A stretch of 64,000 nt of DNA from Roseibium suaedae. Its GTDB lineage: Bacteria; Pseudomonadota; Alphaproteobacteria; Rhizobiales; Stappiaceae. The DNA is taken from assembly GCF_900142725.1 (NCBI RefSeq), contig NZ_FRBW01000003.1, positions 248,001 through 312,000 of the forward strand, given 5' to 3'. The position numbers were made by a program, and so were the translations under genes. Shown in pieces: positions 38,625 to 47,817 of the stretch (positions are counted from its first letter, which is position 1; each line of letters opens with the position of its first letter). The notes under the pieces were generated by a model that was not told where the DNA came from, searched no databases, and was given only the letters and a program-made list of their open reading frames with translations.

Positions 38625-40727
38625 ATGCGCCCCTCGGTTCTCGATCCGCTGTTTGCCTCCGTATCGACCCTGCCGGGTATCGGCCCGAAGATCGCGCAGC
38701 TGCTGACAACGTTTCTGTCCACCCAGCCGGGGCGCGAGGCGAGCGTTGCCGATCTGCTGTTTCACGCCCCTCATGGCGCCATCGACCGGCGGCACCGGCC
38801 CGGCATCGCCTATAGCGAGAGCGGGCAGATCGTCACCCTGGACGTGACCATCGACCGGCATATGCCCGGACCGCGCGGTGGCAAGGCGCCCTACCGGATC
38901 ACCGCCTTTGACGACACGGGGTCGATCTCCTTCGTCTTCTTCCATCCGCGCCGCGACTGGCTGGAAAAGCAGTTCCCGGTTGGTGAACGTCGGATCGTGT
39001 CAGGCAAGGTGGAATGGTTCAGCGAACGGCCGCAGATGGTCCATCCGGACTATGTGCTGGCACCGGAAGAAGCTGACGCCATGCCGCCGCTGGAACCGGT
39101 CTATCCGCTGACGGCTGGGCTCTCGCCCAAGACGCTGCAAAAGGCTGTAAGTGCAGCCCTTGGCAAGCTACCTGCCCTGCCCGAATGGCTCAACGGCCCG
39201 CATAAGGACCAGAACCACTGGCCCGATTTCGACGAGGCGCTGAGACGCCTGCACCAGCCGGAGGAGCAGCAGGACATTGATCCGGAATCGCCCTTCCTGC
39301 AGCGCCTTGCCTATGACGAACTGCTGGCAAGCCAGTTGGCCCTCGCACTGGTCCGGGCCAACATGCGCCAGCTCGGCGGCATTGTCCGCAAGCCTTCCGG
39401 AGCGCTGCAAAAGCGAGTGATCAGCTCCCTGCCCTTTGCACTGACACCCGGCCAGGCCTCAGCCATCGAGGACATCAACGCCGACCTTGCCGAGCCGACC
39501 CGAATGCTCCGCCTGCTGCAGGGCGATGTGGGCGCGGGCAAGACCGTGGTGGCACTCGCCGCACTCGCCCAGGTGATCGAGGCAGGCGCGCAAGGCGCCT
39601 TGATGGCACCAACAGAAATTCTCGCCCGCCAGCACTTTGCCTCCATGAGCCCCCTTTGCGAAAAGGTCGGCATCCGCCTCGCTCTTTTGACCGGCAAGGA
39701 CACGACCCGCGAACGGCGTCTCACCCAGGAAAAGCTGGATGCAGGCGAGATCGATCTGGTGGTCGGCACCCATGCGCTCTTTCAGGGCTCGGTCACTTTC
39801 AAAGACCTCGGCCTCGTGGTCGTCGACGAGCAGCACCGCTTCGGCGTTCACCAGCGTCTGGCGCTCTCCGCCAAGGGCAAGGGTGTCGATGTGCTGGTCA
39901 TGACCGCAACGCCGATCCCGCGGACACTGGTGCTGACCTGTTTCGGCGACATGGACGTCTCCCGCCTGACCGACAAGCCCGTGGGCCGCAAGCCGATCAC
40001 CACTGTCTCGGTCTCCCTCGACCGGCTGGACGAAATCGTCGGCCGCATCCGCTCGGCCATTGCCGAGGGACAGAAGGTCTATTGGGTCTGCCCACTGGTG
40101 GAGGAGTCCGAAAAAATCGACCTTGCCGCCGTTGAAGACCGCCACCGGGTTCTGGAACAGGTCCTGCGCCAGAAAGTGTCCCTCGTCCATGGACGCATGT
40201 CCGCCGACGAGAAGGACGCGGCCATGCAGGCCTTCAAATCCGGAGAAACGCGGGTTCTGGTGGCGACAACCGTGATCGAAGTGGGTGTGGACGTTCCCGA
40301 CGCAACGATCATCGTGATCGAGCATGCAGAGCGCTTTGGCCTTGCCCAGCTGCACCAGCTCCGCGGCCGTGTCGGGCGTGGTGACAAGCCCTCGTCCTGC
40401 GTTCTGCTCTACAAGGGACCGCTCGGCGAGACGGCAGGGGCCCGGCTCAACATCATGCGTCAGACCAACGATGGCTTCCTGATTGCCGAGGAAGACCTGA
40501 AACTGCGCGGCGGCGGCGAGATTCTCGGCACGCGTCAGTCCGGAACTCCCGGCTTTCGAATTGCCCGCCCCGAAGAACACGCGGATCTGATGGAAGTCGC
40601 CCGAGACGACGCAAAGCTGATCCTGGAGACCGATCCGGACCTGAAAACCCCGCGCGGGGAAGCTCTCAGGTGCCTGCTCTATCTCTTTTCCCGCGACGAA
40701 GCGATCCGTCTGCTCCGGGCAGGGTGA
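38625..40727 (+). CDS. recG: ATP-dependent DNA helicase RecG
   Basis: 700 residues. It remodels replication forks and branched DNA. An N-terminal wedge/OB domain (about 50-160, ITAFDDTGSISFVFF) precedes the helicase with Walker A GDVGAGKT, the DEQH box in VVVDEQHRFGV, TATPIPRTL (motif III) and the LHQLRGRVGRG motif VI. The ATG at 38625 fits the family; the open frame extends 84 bases further upstream without support. It is divergent from sdhE. Confidence 0.95.
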   Translation: MRPSVLDPLFASVSTLPGIGPKIAQLLTTFLSTQPGREASVADLLFHAPHGAIDRRHRPGIAYSESGQIVTLDVTIDRHMPGPRGGKAPYRITAFDDTGSISFVFFHPRRDWLEKQFPVGERRIVSGKVEWFSERPQMVHPDYVLAPEEADAMPPLEPVYPLTAGLSPKTLQKAVSAALGKLPALPEWLNGPHKDQNHWPDFDEALRRLHQPEEQQDIDPESPFLQRLAYDELLASQLALALVRANMRQLGGIVRKPSGALQKRVISSLPFALTPGQASAIEDINADLAEPTRMLRLLQGDVGAGKTVVALAALAQVIEAGAQGALMAPTEILARQHFASMSPLCEKVGIRLALLTGKDTTRERRLTQEKLDAGEIDLVVGTHALFQGSVTFKDLGLVVVDEQHRFGVHQRLALSAKGKGVDVLVMTATPIPRTLVLTCFGDMDVSRLTDKPVGRKPITTVSVSLDRLDEIVGRIRSAIAEGQKVYWVCPLVEESEKIDLAAVEDRHRVLEQVLRQKVSLVHGRMSADEKDAAMQAFKSGETRVLVATTVIEVGVDVPDATIIVIEHAERFGLAQLHQLRGRVGRGDKPSSCVLLYKGPLGETAGARLNIMRQTNDGFLIAEEDLKLRGGGEILGTRQSGTPGFRIARPEEHADLMEVARDDAKLILETDPDLKTPRGEALRCLLYLFSRDEAIRLLRAG

Positions 40728-40744
40728 ATTGGGCACGCGCTATT

Positions 40745-40930
40745 GGTCACCCCGGGCGCAGGCAAGGCCGGAGACGCGGGGCCCACTCACAACCAGAGAG
40801 GCACTTGGCATAATGTACCGTCCCTTGGACGGTCAAATAGCTGCTGTGAATTGCAGCAGCAGCTGACGTCTATCCGCTCCACTCTGCAATCGAGTGGGCC
40901 CCGGGTCTCGCGTTGCTCGCCCGGGGTGAC
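40745..40930. repeat. nested palindromic element downstream of recG
   Basis: Outer arms GTCACCCCGGGCG (40745-40757) and CGCCCGGGGTGAC (40918-40930) are perfect 13-bp complements. Inner arms GGGGCCCACTC (40777-40787) and GAGTGGGCCCC (40892-40902) also pair perfectly. Two small hairpins lie in the centre, around ACCGTCC-CTT-GGACGGT and GCTGCTGTGAATTGCAGCAGC. It begins 17 bp after the recG stop. Confidence 0.75.
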
Positions 40931-41016
40931 TTTTGTTTCTTTGCGACCGGCTTCAAATCGCAAACCCCGCCTCCCGGTCGTCAGCAAGCAGGCCTTAAAG
41001 TACCTCCATCACTCGG

Positions 41017-41133
41017 TCGTCATCCTCGGGCCTGACCCGAGGATCCATGCCGTATCATCTCCTCAGACCGAAGCGGTGGATTTGCCTCTAGGTCACGGCA
41101 TGGATGCCATGGTCAAGCCATGGCAGGACGGAG
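41017..41133. repeat. intergenic palindromic element R4 (GGCATGGAT family)
   Basis: Left hairpin TCCTCGGG-CCTGA-CCCGAGGA, then ATCCATGCCGT pairing with ACGGCATGGAT, then right hairpin GCCATGG-TCAAG-CCATGGC. The interior differs from R2 and R3. With the element before it, it fills the gap between convergent recG and the DUF502 gene; no gene is seen in 40728-41253. Confidence 0.75.
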
Positions 41134-41253
41134 GAAGGTGTGTGCGAATCTTCGCCCGCGATCGCTGATCCCGCTCACCGGCGTAGTAAATTAGGGGTCG
41201 AGCAAAATGAGCCTAATTGGACTTGAACTGAATAGCCGAGAAAGAACCCGAGC

Positions 41254-41982
41254 TTATACAGCACTGGTTTCCAGCACCTTATTGCCTGTCTGCTGAGCCA
41301 CGATGTCCGGGAGGTCCGGATTGATCAGACCAGCGGAAATGATCAGTTTCGCCGCTTCCTCGACGCTCATGTGCAGTTCGATGATCTCGTCTTTCGGCAC
41401 GAACAGCAGGAACCCCGAGGTCGGGTTGGGGGTTGTCGGCAGGAAAACGGCCACGGTTTCCGCCTTTCCTTCAAGCCTGCGGGCAATTTCGCCCTTCGTG
41501 TCGGTCGCAATGAAGACCACCGCCCAGAGGCCCTTGCGCGGATATTCGATCAAGGCCGCCTTCTTGAAGGAGTTGCCGCGCTCGTCCAGAACGGTTTCGA
41601 AGATCTGCTTCAAGCCGCTGTAGAGATTGCGCACCAGGGGCATGCGGTTGACGAGCGACTCGCCAAAGGACAACAGGCTGCGGCCGAGGAAATTGGCGGC
41701 CAGAAACCCGAGAAGGGTCAGCATGACGGCCGCAACGATCAGACCGAGCCCCGGCACAGTGAACGGCAGATAGGTCTCGGGGCTATAGGCCACCGGCAGG
41801 ATCGGCTTGACCCAGCTATCGACCCAATGAATGAAGGTCCAGGTCAGCCAGAGCGTGATGCCGATCGGTCCCGCAATGACGAGCCCGGTGAGGAAATAGT
41901 TGCGGAGACGTGTTGCGAACCGGTTGCGCCGCTTCGGTTCGATGACCGGCGGGATTTCGGGGGACATGTCATCTCCGCTCAT
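41254..41982 (-). CDS. DUF502 family membrane protein
   Basis: 242 residues. Two membrane helices (about 28-50 and 78-100) are followed by the conserved cytoplasmic or periplasmic DUF502 region with RMPLVRNLYSGLKQIFETV, AVVFIATDTKGEI and VFLPTTPNPTSGFLLFV. The family's function is not established, though similarity to COV proteins of plants has been noted. It lies between recG and glmS, as in other Rhizobiales. Starts at 41982 or 41967 are both possible. Confidence 0.85.
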   Translation of the reverse strand: MSGDDMSPEIPPVIEPKRRNRFATRLRNYFLTGLVIAGPIGITLWLTWTFIHWVDSWVKPILPVAYSPETYLPFTVPGLGLIVAAVMLTLLGFLAANFLGRSLLSFGESLVNRMPLVRNLYSGLKQIFETVLDERGNSFKKAALIEYPRKGLWAVVFIATDTKGEIARRLEGKAETVAVFLPTTPNPTSGFLLFVPKDEIIELHMSVEEAAKLIISAGLINPDLPDIVAQQTGNKVLETSAV

Positions 41983-42164
41983 TCACAGCACCTTCCCGTC
42001 GCTCATCAGATCTCGTGCAAAATGCGGAGGAACAGAGCTTGTCCACCTCTCGCTTTCTCACTTCCGCTTGTCTACATAATGCGTCAGGATGCACTGCGGT
42101 ATCCTCTCAGGCTGAGATTTTTTGTGCGATCAGCCGCTTCACCTGCACCAATTGGAGGCAGCCC

Positions 42165-42539
42165 TTGCGGCGCACCACCTTCAAGGCCCTCGGAGCCGGT
42201 TTTGTCGTCCTCGGTGTGATCGGCGCCTTCCTGCCGCTTCTGCCGACCACGATCTTCTTCATTCTGGCTACCGGTTGCTTTGCCCGTTCCTCGCCGGAGC
42301 TGGAGGCGCGCATCCTCGCCCACCCGACTTTCGGCCCGCCAGTCCAAGCCTGGCGCGACCATGGTGCGATTCCGTTCAGGGCCAAATGCTTCGCACTCGG
42401 CGGGATGACTTTCGGTTTCGGCGTTTTTTATCTGAGTGCCCGACCGCAACCGTGGCTGGCTCTCGTCGTCGCAGCTGTCATGATCAGCTGCGCGGCCTTT
42501 GTCGCCACCCGCCCCGCGCCACCTGCAAATTTGTCCTGA
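42165..42539 (+). CDS. YbaN/DUF454 family inner-membrane protein
   Basis: 124 residues from a TTG start at 42165, chosen because GGAGG lies 6 bp upstream and similarity begins immediately (KALGAGFVVLGVIGAFLPLLPTTIFFILA). The upstream open frame to 42015 contains no family sequence. Two hydrophobic regions (about 7-33 and 75-112) surround the conserved CFARSSPELEARILAHPTFGPPVQAWRDHGAI. Function unknown. It is divergent from DUF502 and convergent with the GNAT gene. Confidence 0.82.
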   Translation: MRRTTFKALGAGFVVLGVIGAFLPLLPTTIFFILATGCFARSSPELEARILAHPTFGPPVQAWRDHGAIPFRAKCFALGGMTFGFGVFYLSARPQPWLALVVAAVMISCAAFVATRPAPPANLS

Positions 42540-42618
42540 TCAGGGTCGGCTCACGATGAACGTGAGCGTCTTTCCATTCAGATTCAGTAAATGGGATCAG
42601 CTGCTTGATGACGCTGTG

Positions 42619-42993
42619 TCAGGTGTCGGGAATGAGCCGCTTGCCAAGCAGAACGGCATCATCCTCCGCAAAACCCAGACGGTCATAGAACGCCAGAACT
42701 GCCGTGTTGCTGCGGCGGCGGCCAAGGCCCGCAGACTGATGATCCGGATGAACCGCCAGATAGAAGATCGAGCCGCGATGGCCGTCATAGCCTACCATCA
42801 CCGACCCGAGGACCTCTTCTGCTTCGCCTTCGCCGCTCAACACCAGCAGGAACTGGCCCACCGGGTCCGTCAGCTTCCGGTCGATATCCTTGTCCGGATC
42901 GTTCCAGGGGCGGATGAGACCGCAGGCTGCCCACAATCCGGTCACGGCAGAACGGTGCCGCTCCTCGAACGGGGCAATCCTGTAGCCTTGCAT
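42619..42993 (-). pseudogene. GNAT acetyltransferase with an internal in-frame deletion
   Basis: 124 residues. The N-terminal half has a GNAT fold start and motif A beginning YLAVHPDHQSAGLGR (79-92). The sequence then jumps directly to RRSNTAVLAFYDRLGF (93-108), the late motif B region. In full-length relatives of the YpeA type about 22-27 residues, forming helix alpha-3 and strand beta-5, lie between these blocks. The junction, near 42711-42722, contains CGCCGCCGC, a repeat that could have promoted deletion. The frame is kept, so a product may be made but would lack part of the acetyl-CoA fold. It lies 6 bp after glmS on the same strand. Confidence 0.6.
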
Positions 42994-42999
42994 GCCCGC

Positions 43000-44826
43000 T
43001 TACTCCACCGTCACCGACTTTGCGAGATTGCGCGGCTGATCCACATCCGTGCCCATGAACACCGCCGTATGATAGGCGATCATCTGGATCGGCAGGGCAT
43101 AGATGATCGGTGCGGCGATTTCCGGGACATTCGGCAGAATGACCGTGTTCTGTGCCGCATTGCCGCTGGCATCCGCGCCCTTCTGATCGGTGATCAGCAC
43201 GATGCGGCCACCACGGGCAGCCACTTCCTGCATGTTCGACACGGTCTTTTCGTAGATGCTGTCATGAGGTGCGATGACGAAGACAGGCATGTTCTCGTCG
43301 ATCAGGGCGATCGGGCCATGCTTGAGTTCGCCGGCTGCATAGCCTTCGGCGTGAATGTAGGACAATTCCTTGAGTTTCAGCGCACCTTCCAGGGCCAGCG
43401 GGAAATTGGTGCCCCGGCCGAGATACAATGCATCGCTGACACGGGACAGCGGCAAGGCCAGCGCCTCGATGCTGGTCTCGCACTTCAGAGCCTGAACGGC
43501 GAGACCCGGAATGGAGCCGAGCGCTGCGACCAGATCCTTTTCCTGCGCTTCGCTCAGAACTCCGCGCTGGCGGCCTGCATGAAGCGCAAGAGAAGCCAGA
43601 ACGGCAAGCTGACAGGTAAAGGCCTTGGTCGAGGCGACACCGATTTCAGGTCCGGCAATGGTCTGGAACACCACATCGGATTCACGCGCGATGGTGCTTT
43701 CCGGCACATTGACCACGGCGCCGATGGTGGCACCATTTTCCTTGCAATAGCGCAGAGACGCGAGCGTATCGGCCGTCTCACCGGACTGGGAGATGAACAG
43801 CGCAAATTCTCCATTTGCGACCGGTGTTTCCCGGTAGCGGAATTCGGAGGCAATATCGATCTCGACCGGCAGACGGGCGTATTTCTCGAACCAGTATTTG
43901 GCCACGAGACCCGCCAGATAGGCCGTGCCGCACGCAGAAATGATGATGCGGTTCAGCTTTGAGAAGTCGACCGCCTCGGCGCCCGGAACCTTCACCCGGC
44001 TGTTGCCGAGATCGATGTAGCGCGACAGGGTGTGGCCCAGAACTTCCGGCTGCTCATGGATTTCCTTGGCCATGAAGTGCCGGTAATTGCCCTTGTCCAT
44101 CAGCGCAGCGGTCACGGAGGACTTTGCTTCCGGACGGCTGACAACCGCATTGTTGCTGTCGCGAATGGTCACGCCGGATCTTGTCAGCACCGCCCAGTCG
44201 CCTTCATCCAGATAGGTGACGCGGTCAGTAAAGGGCGACAGGGCAATGGCGTCGGACCCGAGGAACATTTCGCCCTCACCGTGTCCAACCGCAAGCGGAG
44301 ATCCCTTGCGGGCACCGATGAGCAGGTCCTCTTCGCCTTCGAACAGGAAGGCCAGCGCAAAGGCGCCATGCAGGCGCGGCAGCACGACTTCCACCGCATC
44401 CACCGGCGATAGCCCCTTGTCGAGCAGGGCGTTGACCAGATGCGCCACCACTTCGGTGTCGGTCTCGGAGGTGATCACGGCGCCATTGGCAGTGACTTCC
44501 GCGCGAAGTTCCAGATAGTTCTCGATGATGCCGTTGTGAACGACGGCCACACGGCCAGCCATGTGCGGATGGGCATTGATAACACTTGGGCCGCCGTGGG
44601 TCGCCCAGCGGGTATGGCCGATGCCGGCAGCACCGCCGACCGGATGGCTGGCAATACGGGCCTCCAGATTGCGCAGCTTGCCTTCCGCGCGGCTGCGCGC
44701 CAGCTTGCCGTTTTCCAGAGTAGCAATGCCTGCAGAATCATAGCCCCGGTATTCCAGACGCTTCAACGCATCAGTCAGACGCGGAGCGACTTCAATGTTT
44801 CCAAGAATACCGACAATGCCACACAT
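43000..44826 (-). CDS. glmS: glutamine-fructose-6-phosphate aminotransferase (isomerizing)
   Basis: 608 residues. Makes glucosamine-6-phosphate, the first step to UDP-GlcNAc. The N-terminal nucleophile Cys2 (CGIVGILG) starts the glutaminase domain, and two SIS domains follow, with ISQSGETADTLASL as sugar-binding loop, and the conserved DQPRNLAKSVTVE C-terminus. It is downstream of glmU on the same strand, but a terminator hairpin lies between them. Confidence 0.96.
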   Translation of the reverse strand: MCGIVGILGNIEVAPRLTDALKRLEYRGYDSAGIATLENGKLARSRAEGKLRNLEARIASHPVGGAAGIGHTRWATHGGPSVINAHPHMAGRVAVVHNGIIENYLELRAEVTANGAVITSETDTEVVAHLVNALLDKGLSPVDAVEVVLPRLHGAFALAFLFEGEEDLLIGARKGSPLAVGHGEGEMFLGSDAIALSPFTDRVTYLDEGDWAVLTRSGVTIRDSNNAVVSRPEAKSSVTAALMDKGNYRHFMAKEIHEQPEVLGHTLSRYIDLGNSRVKVPGAEAVDFSKLNRIIISACGTAYLAGLVAKYWFEKYARLPVEIDIASEFRYRETPVANGEFALFISQSGETADTLASLRYCKENGATIGAVVNVPESTIARESDVVFQTIAGPEIGVASTKAFTCQLAVLASLALHAGRQRGVLSEAQEKDLVAALGSIPGLAVQALKCETSIEALALPLSRVSDALYLGRGTNFPLALEGALKLKELSYIHAEGYAAGELKHGPIALIDENMPVFVIAPHDSIYEKTVSNMQEVAARGGRIVLITDQKGADASGNAAQNTVILPNVPEIAAPIIYALPIQMIAYHTAVFMGTDVDQPRNLAKSVTVE

Positions 44827-44848
44827 AAAATTTTTCCTTCAGAATTGA

Positions 44849-44881
44849 AAAGGCCGCCAAGCTTTACCGGAGGCGGCCTTT
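44849..44881 (-). terminator. terminator between glmU and glmS
   Basis: Perfect 10-bp stem AAAGGCCGCC/GGCGGCCTTT with a 13-base loop; on the minus strand it is followed by TTCAATTC. It lies in the glmU-glmS gap, so glmS needs its own promoter or readthrough. Confidence 0.7.
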
Positions 44882-44945
44882 GAATTTGAAATCAAACCCT
44901 GTTTCACTTCGTTTCATCGGTAGAAACGCAAAGACAGGCTCTCAA

Positions 44946-46310
44946 TCAGTCACCTTTGGACTTGGCCGCTTTTGCAGCCTTGAAGCGGGCCCGAAGCTCT
45001 TCCGCCCGGTGGCGCTTGATCACCTGACGGGCACGTCCAATCACGAGAGCATCCGCCTCGACCGGCTCTGTCACCACACTGCCGGCCGCCACATAAGCGC
45101 CCTTGCCGAGCGTGACGGGTGCAACGAGCGTCGAATTCGAACCGATGAAACTGCCCGGTCCGATGTCCGTGTGATGCTTGCCGAACCCATCATAGTTGCA
45201 GGTGATCGTGCCGGCGCCGATGTTGCTGCCCGCGCCAACCGTCGCATCGCCGATATAGGTCAGGTGATTGACCTTGGCGCCCTCACCCACCTTTGCATTC
45301 TTGATCTCGACGAAGTTGCCGATGTGAGCCCCATCAGAAAGATCTGCGCCAGGACGGAGGCGGGCAAAGGGCCCGACAGTGGAACCGGCACCGACCCTTG
45401 CACCTTCAAGATGACTGAAAGCCCGGATGACAGATCCGCTCTCGACCGAAACGCCAGGTCCGAAGACGACATTCTGTTCCAACGTCACGTCTGCATCGAC
45501 GCGGGTATCGTGGGCAAAAAACACGGTTTCAGGGGCAAGGAGCGTCACTCCACGCTCCATCGCATCCTTGCGCATGCGGGCCTGGAAGACTGCCTCGCAG
45601 TGGCTGAGCTGTTCGCGGGTGTTGACACCCTGCACATCGCGCTCGTCACCTTCCACCGCCGTCACCTTGAGACCGCGGGCCGTTGCGATCTCAACCGCGT
45701 CCGTCAGGTAGAACTCACCCTTGGCATTCGTGTTGCCAATCGCTTCGAGCAAGGACAGGAGATGGGGTCCACGGAACCCCATGATGCCGGAATTGCAGAA
45801 AGCAACCTTCCGCTCTTCGTCGCTGGCATCTTTCTCCTCCCGGATCGCTGTCAGACGCTCGCCATCCATCAGAAGGCGTCCGTATCCGAAGGGATTGGCA
45901 GCCCTGAAGCCGAGCACGGCGACGTCCGCACCTTCTGCAAGCTCCTTGCGCACTAGTTCCACGGTTTCGGGTGTGACGAGCGGCGTGTCGCCAAAGAGAA
46001 CCAGCACATCATCAGACACGTCAGCCAGCGCCGGACGGGCAGCCAGAACTGCGTGAGCTGTGCCGAGACGATCGGTCTGCTCGTGACAACTCGCATCGGG
46101 CGAGAGCTTTGCGACCAAGGTTTCCAATTCCGGCATATCCGGGCCGATGACCACGGCAGCGCGATTTGCTCCAGCAGCAGTCACCGTGGCCAGAACATGA
46201 CCGACAAGCGGGAGATGGCCAACCTGGTGCATGACTTTGGGCAGAGATGACCGCATGCGGGTGCCAAGACCTGCGGCCAGGACGATGGCCAGGAAGCTGC
46301 GGGTGGTCAT
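44946..46310 (-). CDS. glmU: bifunctional GlmU uridyltransferase/glucosamine-1-phosphate acetyltransferase
   Basis: 454 residues. The N-terminal pyrophosphorylase domain shows LAAGLGTRMRSSLPKVMH (12-29). The C-terminal left-handed beta-helix has the hexapeptide repeats (for example SVIRAFSHLEGARVGAGSTV) and ends in the NYDGFGKHHTDIG acetyltransferase region. The ATG at 46310 (MTTRSFLAIVLAAG) is chosen; the open frame upstream is not conserved-looking. It supplies UDP-GlcNAc together with glmS and is divergent from the SPOR-like gene. Confidence 0.95.
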   Translation of the reverse strand: MTTRSFLAIVLAAGLGTRMRSSLPKVMHQVGHLPLVGHVLATVTAAGANRAAVVIGPDMPELETLVAKLSPDASCHEQTDRLGTAHAVLAARPALADVSDDVLVLFGDTPLVTPETVELVRKELAEGADVAVLGFRAANPFGYGRLLMDGERLTAIREEKDASDEERKVAFCNSGIMGFRGPHLLSLLEAIGNTNAKGEFYLTDAVEIATARGLKVTAVEGDERDVQGVNTREQLSHCEAVFQARMRKDAMERGVTLLAPETVFFAHDTRVDADVTLEQNVVFGPGVSVESGSVIRAFSHLEGARVGAGSTVGPFARLRPGADLSDGAHIGNFVEIKNAKVGEGAKVNHLTYIGDATVGAGSNIGAGTITCNYDGFGKHHTDIGPGSFIGSNSTLVAPVTLGKGAYVAAGSVVTEPVEADALVIGRARQVIKRHRAEELRARFKAAKAAKSKGD

Positions 46311-46604
46311 TTGGGATCTCCCGAAAGAAGTTGCGGCATTTGAGCGAAAGGGCAAGGAACGCGACCATTCTTGCACCGTTTGATGTCGTCTATATGCCTT
46401 GTTCAAAAAAACTATGAAAGAAGAAGAGCCGCTCTATAAGCCACAATCAGGAAAAGTGAAACTTTGTCGGCGTTTAGGCTTCGCAATCTTTGGATCGCTA
46501 CCGTCACGCGATTGCCCGTTAACTATATTTTGGGTCAGATAGGAGAGATTGCGGACAGATTCGTCTGATCCGTATTCTTTACGTTGCGCAGGACAACAAG
46601 ACGC

Positions 46605-47765
46605 GTGCCCAAGGGACCGGCAAAACGCAAGACCAGAGACCTCGTCACGCAGGCGTTGACCACCCAGCGTGTCTTCGTCAGCTGCTGGGCGCTTGGTGCC
46701 ATTCTGTCCGGCAGCCTGGGCCTTGCTGCCTATCACTTTGGAAGCGGCCATCTGGATTTCAACACCTATGCCGGTGTCCGGCTGCCACCTGCAGGAAATG
46801 TCAGCACCACGGCTTCTATCGGCCGCACTGAAATCCAGGTCTATCCTTCCCAGCGCAACCAGCTTCCGCAAAGCACAGCACATATCAATGCGCTGCAAAC
46901 CGAGCTTGCGACGCTGCGCATGCGCCTGACCACCCTGGCGCAGCAGAACGAACTCTATTCCGCGAGGCTTGCCAAGCTGGAGCAAACCGCTGCCCTGCCC
47001 GCCCCCGCTGGACTTGCAAGTGGGGCGGGGAAAGACGCAGCTGATAAAAAGCCAGAAAATACAAAAGCAGCCACAGCGGACATGGCGCCTCCCGGCAAAC
47101 CAAAGAGCGAACCTGCCCGCGCCATCCCAAAGCCCGCCCCGCAAACGCCGCCCTCGCCAGTCCCTATGCGCATGATCGAAACCATGCCTGCGCCTGAGCT
47201 CAGCGGTGCTTTTTCCAAGCGCGGCAATCCGGAATGCATGTCACCGGTTTCGGATGCAACCGGGCAGGACCACACCCCGACAGCCAAGCCGGATCTGGTC
47301 CGCTTTGCCAACGCCGGCGCATTGCTTCCGCCAATTGACGGCGATCCGGTGGAAACCGGCTCCATTCCGGAAAAGGCTTCACCTGAGCCGGAATCCAAGC
47401 CTTCGCTGGTCGTCCCAGGCCAGGCCTCCGGCCGGATCTCAGGCTCGGATGGGACCGCTCTCAAACGCACGGATTTCGCAGTGGTCGTCGGCCACTACAA
47501 GACCGAGGCTGGCGCAAGAACGGCCTGGCAGAATTTCGAGCATCAAAATGCTGACCGCATGCGCGGCATGCAGGCCAAGGTGATTGCCTCGGATCTGAAT
47601 CCGGGCGAGCTCGACCTTCTGCTCGGCCCCTTCGCAAATGCAGCCGACGCTGCCGTCGCCTGCCTGAAGCTGCTGGATATTTCGGGCACTTGCCGCCCGG
47701 CCTTTTTCGCCGGCAGCGACCTTCCGGAAGATCAAGTCCGCCTGGAAGCGAACTCCCGCTACTGA
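46605..47765 (+). CDS. membrane-anchored protein with SPOR-like C-terminal domain
   Basis: 386 residues if translated from the GTG at 46605; a TTG at 46584 is also open. A basic N-terminus leads to one membrane helix (FVSCWALGAILSGSLGLAAYHF), a short coiled coil (INALQTELATLRMRLTTLAQQNELYSARLAKLEQ), a long Pro/Ala-rich linker, and a C-terminal module with FAVVVGHYKTEAGARTAW and LDLLLGPFANAADA. The last part follows the SPOR pattern of proteins that bind denuded septal peptidoglycan. The anchor-linker-SPOR layout suggests a cell-division or envelope protein. No named family is recognised. Confidence 0.7.
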   Translation: MPKGPAKRKTRDLVTQALTTQRVFVSCWALGAILSGSLGLAAYHFGSGHLDFNTYAGVRLPPAGNVSTTASIGRTEIQVYPSQRNQLPQSTAHINALQTELATLRMRLTTLAQQNELYSARLAKLEQTAALPAPAGLASGAGKDAADKKPENTKAATADMAPPGKPKSEPARAIPKPAPQTPPSPVPMRMIETMPAPELSGAFSKRGNPECMSPVSDATGQDHTPTAKPDLVRFANAGALLPPIDGDPVETGSIPEKASPEPESKPSLVVPGQASGRISGSDGTALKRTDFAVVVGHYKTEAGARTAWQNFEHQNADRMRGMQAKVIASDLNPGELDLLLGPFANAADAAVACLKLLDISGTCRPAFFAGSDLPEDQVRLEANSRY

Positions 47766-47817
47766 TCCCCGCCCCGCTTCAAGCAAGCGGAGCCAGACAT
47801 AGCCTTTTCAAGCTGCA

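Noticed and set aside
40743..41168. 141-codon open frame after recG
   Set aside because: It covers the nested palindrome and R4; composition and lack of a start site mark it as non-coding.
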